Notes: generated by a model from the sequence alone, not told the origin. DNA of 6,379 nucleotides from Planctomycetota bacterium (GCA_030740295.1 JASLXP010001230.1:1-6379), one strand, 5' to 3'; shown: positions 1 through 6,379, counted from the first letter of the stretch. Numbers and translations are program-made.

Positions 1-904
1 GGTCATCTGTTGAAAGATCCACGTGAAAGAGACTTTTCTCTTCGCACAATTCACGCAAAGAGTCGTTCATGGCTTCAAAACCGATGGCGAACTTCCCGCC
101 CTTCTCAGCCACGTAATCACGGATTGTGGGAATTAGTTTTAAAGTCGGATCTTTAATGGATACCTCGGCAGGGCTCGACCACCAGAACTGCAATTTCATA
201 ATGGCCCTGAAAAGAAATACCTTCGCTTCCAGGCTGTCAGGGCCGAGGATGTAGAAATTGGGTGAATCTGGAACTGGTACGCCTTTTACCTGGAGAGACC
301 CTCCCTCTTTCTCTACAAAATAGGGTTTGTAATATCCGCCGTAACGCAAATTGGTACGATTGTCACCAGTGTCATTATCGAGGCTGAGATCGAAGAGCAG
401 AAATACTATATCGGGTTTCAATTGGTCATAGTATTCAGTCAGAAGCAAGAGCTCCTGATCGGTGCCATATCCGCTCACGCCCAGATTCAGTATTTGCCAG
501 TCGGATATCTGTTTCTGAATAAGTTCCGTGAATCGCTCTTCCTCGTTTACATCAAATCCCCAAACGAATGAATCGCCTATGAATGCGATACGGGGTCTTT
601 CTTTTGGTCCGAATTCCTCGTCTCTGAATCCTAGGCTGTTGTGCCGAATATGGAATGTGCGGCTTGCGGTAAATTCCAGTTCACTGTTCTCGATAGGAAA
701 CCAGCCAAGATCGGCATCGTGCCGGTAACAGAGATTCCTTTCATCTATACGGATCACCTGGCTGAGCTTGTCTGCGAAGAAAAGGCGCAGGGCCAGTTCG
801 GCCAGCAGGGCAAGAGCCAGAAACCCCAAAACGCCAACGATGATGATGCGAAATCGCACTCGCCGAGAGGACATTGAGTCATTCTTTACATTGTTTTCGG
901 CCAT
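1..904 (-). CDS. Membrane-anchored SGNH/GDSL-type hydrolase, C-terminus cut off by window edge
   Basis: The frame is open for 301 codons from an ATG at 904 to the left edge, so the C-terminus is missing. Residues 1-19 are polar and basic (RRVRFR just before the membrane). About residues 20-41 form one hydrophobic helix, suggesting an N-terminal anchor with the catalytic domain outside the cytoplasm. The domain opens with LGW (66-68) and NSLGFRDEEF (89-98), often seen ahead of the nucleophile in such proteins. Block I is GDSF with Ser112 as predicted nucleophile. Block II is NLGVSGYGTDQE (140-151). Block III is probably DNDTGDN (176-182), supplying the oxyanion Asn177. The C-terminal Asp-x-x-His block is not reached. 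SGNH proteins are esterases, lipases or carbohydrate O-acyl hydrolases; the substrate cannot be told. The ATG overlaps the transporter stop by one base (TAATG), implying translational coupling; GGAAA about 7 nt upstream is a modest ribosome site. Confidence 0.8.
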   Translation of the reverse strand, partial: MAENNVKNDSMSSRRVRFRIIIVGVLGFLALALLAELALRLFFADKLSQVIRIDERNLCYRHDADLGWFPIENSELEFTASRTFHIRHNSLGFRDEEFGPKERPRIAFIGDSFVWGFDVNEEERFTELIQKQISDWQILNLGVSGYGTDQELLLLTEYYDQLKPDIVFLLFDLSLDNDTGDNRTNLRYGGYYKPYFVEKEGGSLQVKGVPVPDSPNFYILGPDSLEAKVFLFRAIMKLQFWWSSPAEVSIKDPTLKLIPTIRDYVAEKGGKFAIGFEAMNDSLRELCEEKSLFHVDLSTDD

Positions 905-2127
905 TACACTTTCCGCGGCTCTTTGATCCTTAACGTCAGCAGCCATCCAAGGACGATACAGAGGTCGCAAAAAATAAATACTGGCTCAAATCCAAAATGC
1001 CCTATGGCCATGCCTGCCACGGGAGACATCATCAAAGGCAGGATGACTATAAGCTGGAGCGTCGCCAGGTATTGGGGCTGCGATTCGCCTGGTGACATCT
1101 CGAGAGCGTAGTTTACTAAAACGCGCTGCATGACCGGACAGGCACCAATCAAGGCAAACAGACAGGGAAAAAGGACGCGGCCGGTTTCGCCTTGAGAGCC
1201 AAGTATCAGTGCAACACACGGGGCGGATACCGGCCCAAGCGCAACCAGGCGATAGGCGAGACGGTTACCTTTTTTATCTGCGACCAAACCAATGACGACC
1301 GCAATGGTCGCCATGCTCAAGTTCTGAATGATGACAAGGCTTGCGTATCCAGTTTTCTGGAACCCTAATCGTTCTTTGCCATAAATAACGAAATGGGGAA
1401 ACATCATGAAGATAAAGGACATCAATGAGGCCGCGGCAAGCAGTTTTCTGAATTCGCCATCATTAAGAAAAATATTGATGGTGTCTTTGAACCGTATCTG
1501 CTCACCCTCCTCGCTTGGTTTTTGTTCTTCCTTCAACCCTAAGAGGGCCAAGGCAGACAGACCGAAGAAACTGAAAATAATCCAGAAAATCAGATCAAAC
1601 CGCCCCCTTCCCATCAAGTCAGACATCAACCAGGCCGCGAGACAGACGGCGCTGATTCCGCCAATAAACGCTGCCGTACTCATAAGGCGTCCGCGCAGGT
1701 CGGGCCGTATCAGTTTGCCCTGGCAGGAACCTTCGAAAATCCTCACAGTTCCCATGAGTAACCAGTGGCTGGCATAGCACACAAAAAATATGAGGAGAAA
1801 AGACTTCGTCTGTGCCCGTTGATCTGGAAACAGAATCGCCAGGGCTGCCCAGGGAAGTGAAAGGGCCAGACTGATAAGGATGAACCCCGGCTTCAGCCGG
1901 CTGAGCCCGGCGATCTTATGAGCGATAAGGAACTGCGGAACACTCTGACCGAATCGATTGAAAACCATCAGCCAGCCGCGTGTCGCCGCGCTGCCACCCA
2001 GGGCATCAATAATCGCGGGCATGACCACCGATTCGGTCTTAAAGATCCAGCCACAACGGACCGTGATGATGTTCGCCACGATTGATATGAAGTTTCGCCT
2101 GGTATTCGGTTGCTCTTCAGATGCCAT
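904..2127 (-). CDS. Major facilitator superfamily (MFS) transporter, 12 predicted helices
   Basis: This 407-residue, very hydrophobic protein has the usual MFS length and layout. Hydrophobic segments lie at roughly 13-40, 52-70, 80-100, 108-127, 148-168 and 178-197. A charged central loop follows (198-226, rich in E, K and Q), then segments at 228-248, 260-282, 293-310, 316-338, 352-375 and 382-400. LVADKKGNR (281-289), after the eighth helix, resembles the MFS cytoplasmic motif A in the C-terminal half. The N-terminal half has RGWLMVFNRFGQ (50-61) between helices 1 and 2, a degenerate counterpart. MFS proteins are secondary carriers; substrate and direction cannot be read from the sequence. 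The start at 2127 is the first ATG and has no clear Shine-Dalgarno, so expression may depend on the kinase gene 44 nt upstream. The stop overlaps the next start by one base. The family is confident; the function is not. Confidence 0.85.
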   Translation of the reverse strand: MASEEQPNTRRNFISIVANIITVRCGWIFKTESVVMPAIIDALGGSAATRGWLMVFNRFGQSVPQFLIAHKIAGLSRLKPGFILISLALSLPWAALAILFPDQRAQTKSFLLIFFVCYASHWLLMGTVRIFEGSCQGKLIRPDLRGRLMSTAAFIGGISAVCLAAWLMSDLMGRGRFDLIFWIIFSFFGLSALALLGLKEEQKPSEEGEQIRFKDTINIFLNDGEFRKLLAAASLMSFIFMMFPHFVIYGKERLGFQKTGYASLVIIQNLSMATIAVVIGLVADKKGNRLAYRLVALGPVSAPCVALILGSQGETGRVLFPCLFALIGACPVMQRVLVNYALEMSPGESQPQYLATLQLIVILPLMMSPVAGMAIGHFGFEPVFIFCDLCIVLGWLLTLRIKEPRKV

Positions 2128-2171
2128 GAGGGTTGCAGGACAGACGGCCTGAGCGGCTCAGCTTTCTATCC

Positions 2172-3374
2172 TCACTCCTCCTTCTTCCACCAATCGCCCA
2201 TGAATCGCATGAATATATTGCTCGAATTATCTCCGTTATCGTCGGCCTCCACGTCGCGCCGGTAGTCGTTTACTGCCATCGACAGCTCTTCGCCGGATTG
2301 ATAACGATCTTCGGCTCGCTTGCGCAGAAGTTTCTCGATCATGGTACTGACTTCCCTGGGCACCTGATCGTTCTTCTTATGGATATTCGGCACGCGACTG
2401 CTGATATGCTGCTGCATGATCTCCGGTCCGGTCTTGCCCTTGAACGGTGCGTTGCCAGTCAGCATCTGGTACCAGGTAGCACCGAGTGAATACAGATCGC
2501 TGCGGCCATCGAGCTTGTGGCCCATAGCCTGTTCGGGGGACATGTAACTGGGGGTGCCCCATACGATCTTCTTGCCATCGACAAGATCGACCATGTCGTC
2601 ATCGGGATTACGCGCCAGGCCGAGGTCTGCGAGCTTCACCTGCCCTTCGCTGTTGATCATGACGTTATCGGGTTTGATATCGCGGTGGATAAGCGCGTTT
2701 CTGTGTGCGAAGTGAAGCGCCTCCGCAGTCGAGGCCACGATCTCGAGGCTCTCATCCACCAGGAGCTGGCCTTTCTCCTTCAGAATGCGGCCAACAGTCG
2801 GGCCGTCCACGTATTCCATGGAAAAGAAATACGTGCCGTCGCTCATATCAATGTCGATGACCTGGATGATATTCGGATGGTTCAAACGGCCGGCGGATTT
2901 TGCTTCCTGGAGAAAGCGTTCGATGAAGTCCTTATCGTTTACGAGCTTCTCGTTGAGGATTTTCAGCGCGACAAAACGCTCCATGGAAATCTGCCGACCC
3001 TTGTAGACTGCACCCATGCCGCCCTTACCGAGGAATTCAACGATTTCGTAGCCGCCCAGTTTCTTTCCAACCCATCTGCTTTTCGCTTCATCCAGGTAAT
3101 AGGCCAGTATCGTGCCGCCGATGGTAATCCGGTCGCCGGGCTCGAGCAGCTTTTCATCTACAGGATTGCCGTTCAACAAAGTGCCGTTCTTACTTTTGTT
3201 ATCTCTGACAACATACTCCTTTCCTCTCTTGATGATCTCTGCATGAATCCTTGATGCGCCGAGATCACGGATGGGAATGTCATTTTCAGATCGCCGCCCG
3301 ATGGCCATCTTCTTCCCACTGAGCTCAAACTCGCTCCCTTCGTCAGCACCTTTTTCGACAACCAGACGTGGCAT
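2172..3374 (-). CDS. FHA-domain Ser/Thr protein kinase (PknB-like, soluble)
   Basis: A 400-residue protein with an N-terminal phosphothreonine-binding FHA domain joined to a Hanks-type kinase. FHA landmarks are GRRSEND (26-32), SRIHAEI (41-47) and DNKSKNGTLLNG (58-69). The kinase starts near 108. It has the Gly-rich loop LGKGGMGAVYKG (115-126), Lys138 in VALK, helix-C Glu157, HRDIKPDN (230-237, catalytic Asp232), DLG instead of DFG (250-252), and GTPSYMSPE (273-281). DGRSDLYSLG (289-298) is subdomain IX. All catalytic residues are present, so it should be active. No transmembrane segment or external sensor domain is seen; the tail is acidic, then WWKKEE. The frame opens further upstream, to 3491, but a start at 3374 is preferred. 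AAAGG sits 8 nt before it, the FHA domain begins directly after it, and a promoter-like element lies inside the extension. Targets are unknown; self-phosphorylation read by the FHA domain is typical of the family. It is the first gene of the predicted kinase-transporter-hydrolase operon. Confidence 0.93.
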   Translation of the reverse strand: MPRLVVEKGADEGSEFELSGKKMAIGRRSENDIPIRDLGASRIHAEIIKRGKEYVVRDNKSKNGTLLNGNPVDEKLLEPGDRITIGGTILAYYLDEAKSRWVGKKLGGYEIVEFLGKGGMGAVYKGRQISMERFVALKILNEKLVNDKDFIERFLQEAKSAGRLNHPNIIQVIDIDMSDGTYFFSMEYVDGPTVGRILKEKGQLLVDESLEIVASTAEALHFAHRNALIHRDIKPDNVMINSEGQVKLADLGLARNPDDDMVDLVDGKKIVWGTPSYMSPEQAMGHKLDGRSDLYSLGATWYQMLTGNAPFKGKTGPEIMQQHISSRVPNIHKKNDQVPREVSTMIEKLLRKRAEDRYQSGEELSMAVNDYRRDVEADDNGDNSSNIFMRFMGDWWKKEE

Positions 3375-3382
3375 TCGGCAGA

Positions 3383-3387
3383 CCTTT
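3383..3387 (-). promoter_or_regulatory. Ribosome binding site deciding the kinase start
   Basis: On the minus strand AAAGG stands 8 nt before the ATG at 3374. This supports starting the kinase at MPRLVVEKG, where the FHA fold begins, and not at the more upstream in-frame codon. Confidence 0.5.
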
Positions 3388-3459
3388 GGCCCTGTTCCGC
3401 CGCGAGATTTCTGCGGCAGACAATCAGGATTTGGTGAATGAACGGCCCTGAATGGGACG

Positions 3460-3487
3460 ATTATAATCCGGCCTAAAGCCCGATCAA
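3460..3487 (-). promoter_or_regulatory. Sigma-70-like promoter of the kinase operon
   Basis: On the minus strand TTGATC (3487-3482, 4 of 6 matches to TTGACA) is followed after 16 nt by a perfect TATAAT (3465-3460). Transcription would start near 3453, giving a leader of about 80 nt before the kinase ATG at 3374. The -10 lies in the palindrome ATTATAAT (3460-3467), so TATAAT also reads on the plus strand, but no good -35 precedes it there. This is pattern matching only; the consensus may differ in this organism. Confidence 0.45.
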
Positions 3488-3512
3488 ACACGCTCTAAAC
3501 CGGCTGTAGGGC

Positions 3513-3561
3513 GTGAATTCGAGGGTTCTACCCAATTGGTTGCTGATCCACGAATTCTCAC
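3513..3561. repeat. Imperfect inverted repeat in the kinase/nitrilase divergent region
   Basis: GTGAATTCG (3513-3521) is matched in inverted orientation by CGAATTCTCAC (3551-3561), with a two-base bulge and about 29 nt between the arms. Part of the match comes from GAATTC being self-complementary. It lies in the 265-bp gap between the kinase and nitrilase starts and could be a regulator site, but may be chance. Confidence 0.2.
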
Positions 3562-3629
3562 CGCTCCGGTTTCCGCATGGGAGCTCCGCCCTGTCCGCTC
3601 TGATTGCCCTCGTGGCATATGAACAGTTC

Positions 3630-3635
3630 AAAGGG
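3630..3635 (+). promoter_or_regulatory. Ribosome binding site favouring the nitrilase start at 3640
   Basis: AAAGGG followed by TGAA directly precedes the ATG at 3640. The spacing is short (4 nt), but GGGTGA also pairs with the 16S rRNA tail. The other in-frame starts, TTG 3604 and ATG 3619, have no purine-rich stretch in front. Confidence 0.4.
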
Positions 3636-3639
3636 TGAA

Positions 3640-4587
3640 ATGGCGTGGACCAGCCCCTGGGAAACACGAAGGAAATCAGTGTTAAACACCACACGAGTCG
3701 TCGCCGTCACCATGCACAGCAGGATGGGCGAGCCAGCTCTTAATCTGGATCGGGTCGCAAACTGGACTGAAAAGGCGCATGGACAGGGCGCTTCCTTCGG
3801 CGTTTTCCCCGAGGAGTGCATTACCGGCTCACTGAACAAAACGAACTTCGACCCATCGAAAATCGAGGCCATCGTCGAAGAGGCGGGCCAAATCAGCCTG
3901 CCGTTCCTGAAAGACCTCAGTCACCGCTTCAAGATGACACTGGTGGTTGGAACGATTCATCGTTGGAAGAGCAAGTTCGGCAACGGTGCTTTCATCGTCG
4001 GCCCCGATGGACTGTCTGACATATTCAACAAGCTCTGGCTTCCGAACGAGAACGAGCTGGGCTTCTTCGAGCCGGGCGAAGAACTGCTGATCGTCCAATC
4101 CCGGGGCTGGACGTTCTCCGTCGGAATCTGTGCGGATCTGAATCGGGCGGAGTACTTCAGAGCCGCGGGGATGCACGGCGCGGAAATGTTTCTGATGCCA
4201 GTCGCCGGAAGTGGGATGGCGGATCTGGTCGGCGAAGACGGCGACCAGGCACGGCAGGCGAAGGCTCACCGAGACCTGCATCTCGAGATCATGCAGGAGC
4301 ACGCGCTCCTCAGCGGGATGTATGTCTTTTACGCCAACCAGGCAGGACAAAGCGGCGGCAACTCGTTTCCGGGGCTGGCAATGTCCGTCGGTCCTTCCGG
4401 TCATCTCCTGGACGAGCACCTGCCGACAGAAGGAATGATCGTGACCGAAATTACGAAGAGACCGCCTGAGGAGGCGAACAAAGCTATTGAAAATCAGGAA
4501 GAGACGGAACAGCTTCTGAACTCATCCGGCGCGCCGGTGAGCATTCGGAAAACGGGGTGTCTACGCGGAAGCCGCGGCCTCCGGTAA
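3640..4587 (+). CDS. Carbon-nitrogen hydrolase (nitrilase superfamily)
   Basis: From the ATG at 3640 the protein has 315 residues, normal for a single-domain nitrilase-superfamily enzyme. The Glu-Lys-Cys triad is visible. Glu58 is in FGVFPEE. Lys131 is in NKLWLPNENELGFFEPGEE, the usual K-x-x-L-P...F-x-P-G pattern. Cys164 is in VGICADLNRAE, followed by the usual Asp166 and Glu171. The fold begins near residue 18 with TTRVVAVTMHSRMGEPALNL. No signal peptide is seen, so it is likely cytosolic. The superfamily cleaves C-N bonds in nitriles, amides and N-carbamoyl compounds by a cysteine thioester; most members are amidases, and the substrate here cannot be assigned. The last 40 or so residues (from KRPPEEANKAIENQEE) form a charged tail beyond the core, and the final codons overlap the convergent enolase-type gene. 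In-frame starts at 3604 (TTG) and 3619 (ATG) are possible but have weaker ribosome sites. Confidence 0.9.
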   Translation: MAWTSPWETRRKSVLNTTRVVAVTMHSRMGEPALNLDRVANWTEKAHGQGASFGVFPEECITGSLNKTNFDPSKIEAIVEEAGQISLPFLKDLSHRFKMTLVVGTIHRWKSKFGNGAFIVGPDGLSDIFNKLWLPNENELGFFEPGEELLIVQSRGWTFSVGICADLNRAEYFRAAGMHGAEMFLMPVAGSGMADLVGEDGDQARQAKAHRDLHLEIMQEHALLSGMYVFYANQAGQSGGNSFPGLAMSVGPSGHLLDEHLPTEGMIVTEITKRPPEEANKAIENQEETEQLLNSSGAPVSIRKTGCLRGSRGLR

Positions 4588-5958
4588 TTCTCTCTCGATC
4601 TCATCCAAACGGTATCCAAAGCCTTCCCCGGTGATGGTCGAAAGATCCAGCCTTCCTTTTCGCCGCTGATAGAGGCCGACGTGCACCTTCTCCTCGGCCG
4701 CGGACGCCGCGGGATAGAATTGCATGGCGTTGGTCTCGACGCCCATAATCGTGCCGGCTCGGGCTGCGAGAAGGACGTGAGGGATCTGCGCAATCATCGG
4801 ATTCGTGAGGTCCTGGACCATTAGTGTCATGCCATGCGCTTTGGCCCAGCAGAGGCTCAGCAGCGCGCCGGTCTGTGTCTTGCACGTCTTTAATGCGACG
4901 CCAGTCCAGCCGAGGCTGCGGCCGAGGCGTACCACTTCCCAGTCGTGTGCGCTCTCATCCATGAACAACGGCTTGCGCGCTGAGACGCTGTGGACGTCGA
5001 TCCGATTCGCTTCGAGATCGTATGGGAACGGCTGCTCGACGTAGAGCACCATGCCGTAGATGCGAGGGTGTTCGATGACGAGGCGGTCGAGTATCTCATT
5101 GACGTATTCGGGCTCAGAGACAGTGCAATTGAAATCCGTCGTGAGCCAGTGCACACCATGTTCGATGGCGATGTTGCCTACCTCGACCGTGCGTCTGTAA
5201 TCCCATTCCTGGTCGTTACCGCGCAGTTTGATTTTCAGGCAGTCGAGTCCATCGCGTTTGATCCAGTCAGGCAGCAGGACTGGGTGCCCGTCGTCCGGCT
5301 CGTCGCCGGTGAGCTCATCTTCAGAGAGAAGGTCAAGTCCTCCCACGAGATGCCACGCGGGGAGCGACTCGGGCTGGGGCTGGACGAGGAAATCGGCAGG
5401 ATAGAGGTTTCTGAAATCTGTGTCACTTCCGGCGGCCGATTCGAGGTAGTGATCCAGATCGTGCGACAGAAACTCACCGGTCAGAGTTTCGTAGGCCGGT
5501 CTGCCGTGGAGTTTGCCGCAGGCATCGTAGAGAGCGAGATCAAATGGCGAACAGCAGACGAGTGCTGCCAGGTAAGGCATCGTTTCAGCATCGTGCTCCC
5601 CGTTGTGCTGTTCTGTAAGTGCAGGCAGGACGTCCTTCTGAAAGAGGTGGCCGAGTTCGAGGGGGTGTCCTTCATCCGAAAAGTTCGCCCAGGCCTGGTT
5701 CAGCCGAATACAGAAATTCTTGAGACGCTCGTGTCGCTCCTCGTAAGTGAGCGTGCTCGGCCAGACCCACTGCACACTGAGGGGAGTCTCTCCCCACCCC
5801 TGTGCCGTATTCCCCTGTGCGTCAGCAACGGTGATACACGCGCGTGCGCAGGTCACGTAGGTAAGAGTCTCCGGTCCGAATTTGAGCGGAACGCGGGTCT
5901 CGACCGGAAGAAAGTAGAGCTCTGAATGAACGGTATGAATGTCGGTTGGTCTGGGCAT
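4561..5958 (-). CDS. Enolase-superfamily protein (mandelate racemase/muconate lactonizing enzyme type)
   Basis: This 465-residue protein is longer than the 340-400 usual for the family. The N-terminal cap holds GWGETPLS (54-61) and SPFDLALYDACGKLHGRPAYETL (137-159). The barrel shows K242-I-K244, D275-F-N277, E308 in VEQPF, D334-E335-S336, and K357 in VALKTCK. By family knowledge Asp275, Glu308 and Asp334 bind Mg2+. Lys244 and Lys357 are the opposed acid/base pair of the MLE subgroup, spaced much as in E. coli o-succinylbenzoate synthase (K133, D161, E190, D213, K235). The mandelate racemase His-Asp dyad is not apparent. About 35 extra residues lie within 185-237, before the KxK strand (WHLVGGLDLLSEDELTGDE, 202-220). 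Chemistry would start with proton abstraction alpha to a carboxylate, leading to racemization, epimerization, elimination or cycloisomerization; the substrate is unknown. The ATG at 5958 has no clear ribosome site and no in-frame alternative lies just upstream. It is convergent with the nitrilase gene and divergent from the oxidoreductase. Confidence 0.9.
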   Translation of the reverse strand: MPRPTDIHTVHSELYFLPVETRVPLKFGPETLTYVTCARACITVADAQGNTAQGWGETPLSVQWVWPSTLTYEERHERLKNFCIRLNQAWANFSDEGHPLELGHLFQKDVLPALTEQHNGEHDAETMPYLAALVCCSPFDLALYDACGKLHGRPAYETLTGEFLSHDLDHYLESAAGSDTDFRNLYPADFLVQPQPESLPAWHLVGGLDLLSEDELTGDEPDDGHPVLLPDWIKRDGLDCLKIKLRGNDQEWDYRRTVEVGNIAIEHGVHWLTTDFNCTVSEPEYVNEILDRLVIEHPRIYGMVLYVEQPFPYDLEANRIDVHSVSARKPLFMDESAHDWEVVRLGRSLGWTGVALKTCKTQTGALLSLCWAKAHGMTLMVQDLTNPMIAQIPHVLLAARAGTIMGVETNAMQFYPAASAAEEKVHVGLYQRRKGRLDLSTITGEGFGYRLDEIERELPEAAASA

Positions 5959-6109
5959 GATTTCTGTGATGGGACGCGAGTGCCTGCATCGTATTCGTTG
6001 GGCGAGGTTTGTTCATCTGATGCTGGGATACTCCATGGTTGCGTCTCTGGTGGACATTTCGAAAGCACCCCCTGGATTTCTGTCGAAGGCTGCGAGCCTG
6101 AGCTTTGGC

Positions 6110-6137
6110 TTGACGGGTTACGGACACGTCCTACGTT
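6110..6137 (+). promoter_or_regulatory. Weak candidate promoter for the Gfo/Idh gene
   Basis: TTGACG (6110-6115, 5 of 6 consensus matches) is followed after 16 nt by TACGTT (6132-6137, only 3 of 6). The spacer holds the palindrome GGACACGTCC (6122-6131), which could bind a regulator. The element lies in the 217-bp divergent gap upstream of the oxidoreductase. No convincing promoter for the opposite (enolase-type) gene was found in this gap. Confidence 0.25.
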
Positions 6138-6162
6138 CATAGCTGTGCGGTGTTAAAGCATG

Positions 6163-6168
6163 AGAGGA
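6163..6168 (+). promoter_or_regulatory. Ribosome binding site of the Gfo/Idh gene
   Basis: AGAGGA stands 7 nt before the ATG at 6176, a good Shine-Dalgarno at normal distance. It excludes the out-of-frame ATG at 6160. Confidence 0.65.
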
Positions 6169-6175
6169 ATCAATC

Positions 6176-6379
6176 ATGTCGAAACTGAAAGTAGCGGTCA
6201 TCGGTGCCGGCGGTCACGCAGAATCTCACTTCAAGATGATCGAGTCAGAGGAGGAGATGGAACTTGCCGCAGTTACTGATCTCGATCCGGAACGACGGGC
6301 ACTCGCAAAGGAAAGGCACAAACCGCCCGCTCTGTTTGAAGACTACAGGGAGATGCTCGAAAAGGTCGAGCTTGATGTC
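6176..6379 (+). CDS. Gfo/Idh/MocA family oxidoreductase, N-terminal 68 codons only
   Basis: The reading frame is open from the ATG at 6176 to the right edge, giving the first 68 residues of a protein normally 330-430 long. Strand one and the dinucleotide loop are KVAVIGAGGHAESH (5-18), a Rossmann GxGG motif with the spacing usual for this family. Strand two ends in AAVTDLDPERRALA (31-44), where Asp35 or Asp37 would contact the adenosine ribose and favour NAD(H) over NADP(H). FEDYREML (54-61) matches the family's usual stretch before strand three. Members oxidize or reduce sugars, inositols and related polyols; the EKP catalytic motif and substrate domain lie outside the window, so specificity is open. 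It is divergent from the enolase-superfamily gene, a pairing that suggests but does not prove a shared carbohydrate or hydroxy-acid pathway. Confidence 0.9.
   Translation, partial: MSKLKVAVIGAGGHAESHFKMIESEEEMELAAVTDLDPERRALAKERHKPPALFEDYREMLEKVELDV

Noticed and set aside
2149..2161. Small hairpin CTGAG-CGG-CTCAG between kinase and transporter genes, considered as a terminator
   Set aside because: The stem is only 5 bp and no T-run follows on the minus strand, so it is unlikely to stop transcription; it may at most affect mRNA processing.
2517..3254. 245-codon open frame on the plus strand opposite the kinase
   Set aside because: It mirrors the kinase coding strand, shows no motif of its own and has no ribosome site; a shadow frame.
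3829..4419. 196-codon open frame on the minus strand opposite the nitrilase
   Set aside because: The nitrilase triad on the other strand is intact, and this translation resembles no family; a shadow frame.
4697..4715. GC-rich repeat CCGCGG-acg-CCGCGG near the 3' end of the enolase-type gene
   Set aside because: It is inside well-conserved-looking coding sequence and is explained by Ala-rich codons (AASAAEE region); no U-tract, so not a terminator.
4990..5925. 311-codon open frame on the plus strand opposite the enolase-type gene
   Set aside because: It lies wholly inside a gene with clear catalytic motifs, its translation has no recognizable domain, and its length follows from the codon bias of the opposite strand.
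5959..6175. Small open frames running into the divergent gap (5926-6156, 5939-6142 and minus-strand ones) as possible small genes
   Set aside because: They extend into the enolase-type gene, lack ribosome sites and give no recognizable protein; the gap is better read as a divergent control region.

Overview
The window is bacterial DNA of moderately high GC, densely coding, with no RNA genes, mobile elements or CRISPR visible. An FHA-domain Ser/Thr kinase, an enolase-superfamily enzyme and a Gfo/Idh/MocA oxidoreductase lie close together. That mix is common in Planctomycetota, Verrucomicrobiota/Lentisphaerota and related uncultured lineages. The taxonomic guess is inference only; no marker gene is present.

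Left half (1-3490), all on the minus strand: a putative three-gene operon read from right to left. A promoter-like pair (TTGATC, 16 nt, TATAAT at 3487-3460) precedes a soluble FHA plus Ser/Thr protein kinase (3374-2172). After 44 nt comes a 12-helix MFS transporter (2127-904). Its stop codon overlaps by one base (TAATG) the start of a membrane-anchored SGNH/GDSL-type hydrolase that runs off the left edge (904-1). The promoter lies inside the longest possible kinase reading frame, so the kinase most likely starts at 3374 and not at 3491.

Right half (3492-6379): a nitrilase/carbon-nitrogen hydrolase on the plus strand (3640-4587) converges on a 465-residue enolase-superfamily protein on the minus strand (5958-4561). 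Their coding ends overlap by 27 bp. The enolase homologue has MLE-subgroup-type catalytic lysines (K242-x-K244 and K357). A 217-bp divergent intergenic region separates it from the first 68 codons of a Gfo/Idh/MocA oxidoreductase on the plus strand.

The right-hand genes look like small-molecule catabolism: amide or nitrile hydrolysis, enolate chemistry on a carboxylate, and NAD(P)-dependent oxidoreduction. They are not one transcript, and a shared pathway is only a hypothesis. The left-hand set couples a phosphorylation regulator with a transporter and an envelope hydrolase. No clearly unprecedented system is visible; the most useful leads are the kinase-led operon and the unassigned enolase homologue.
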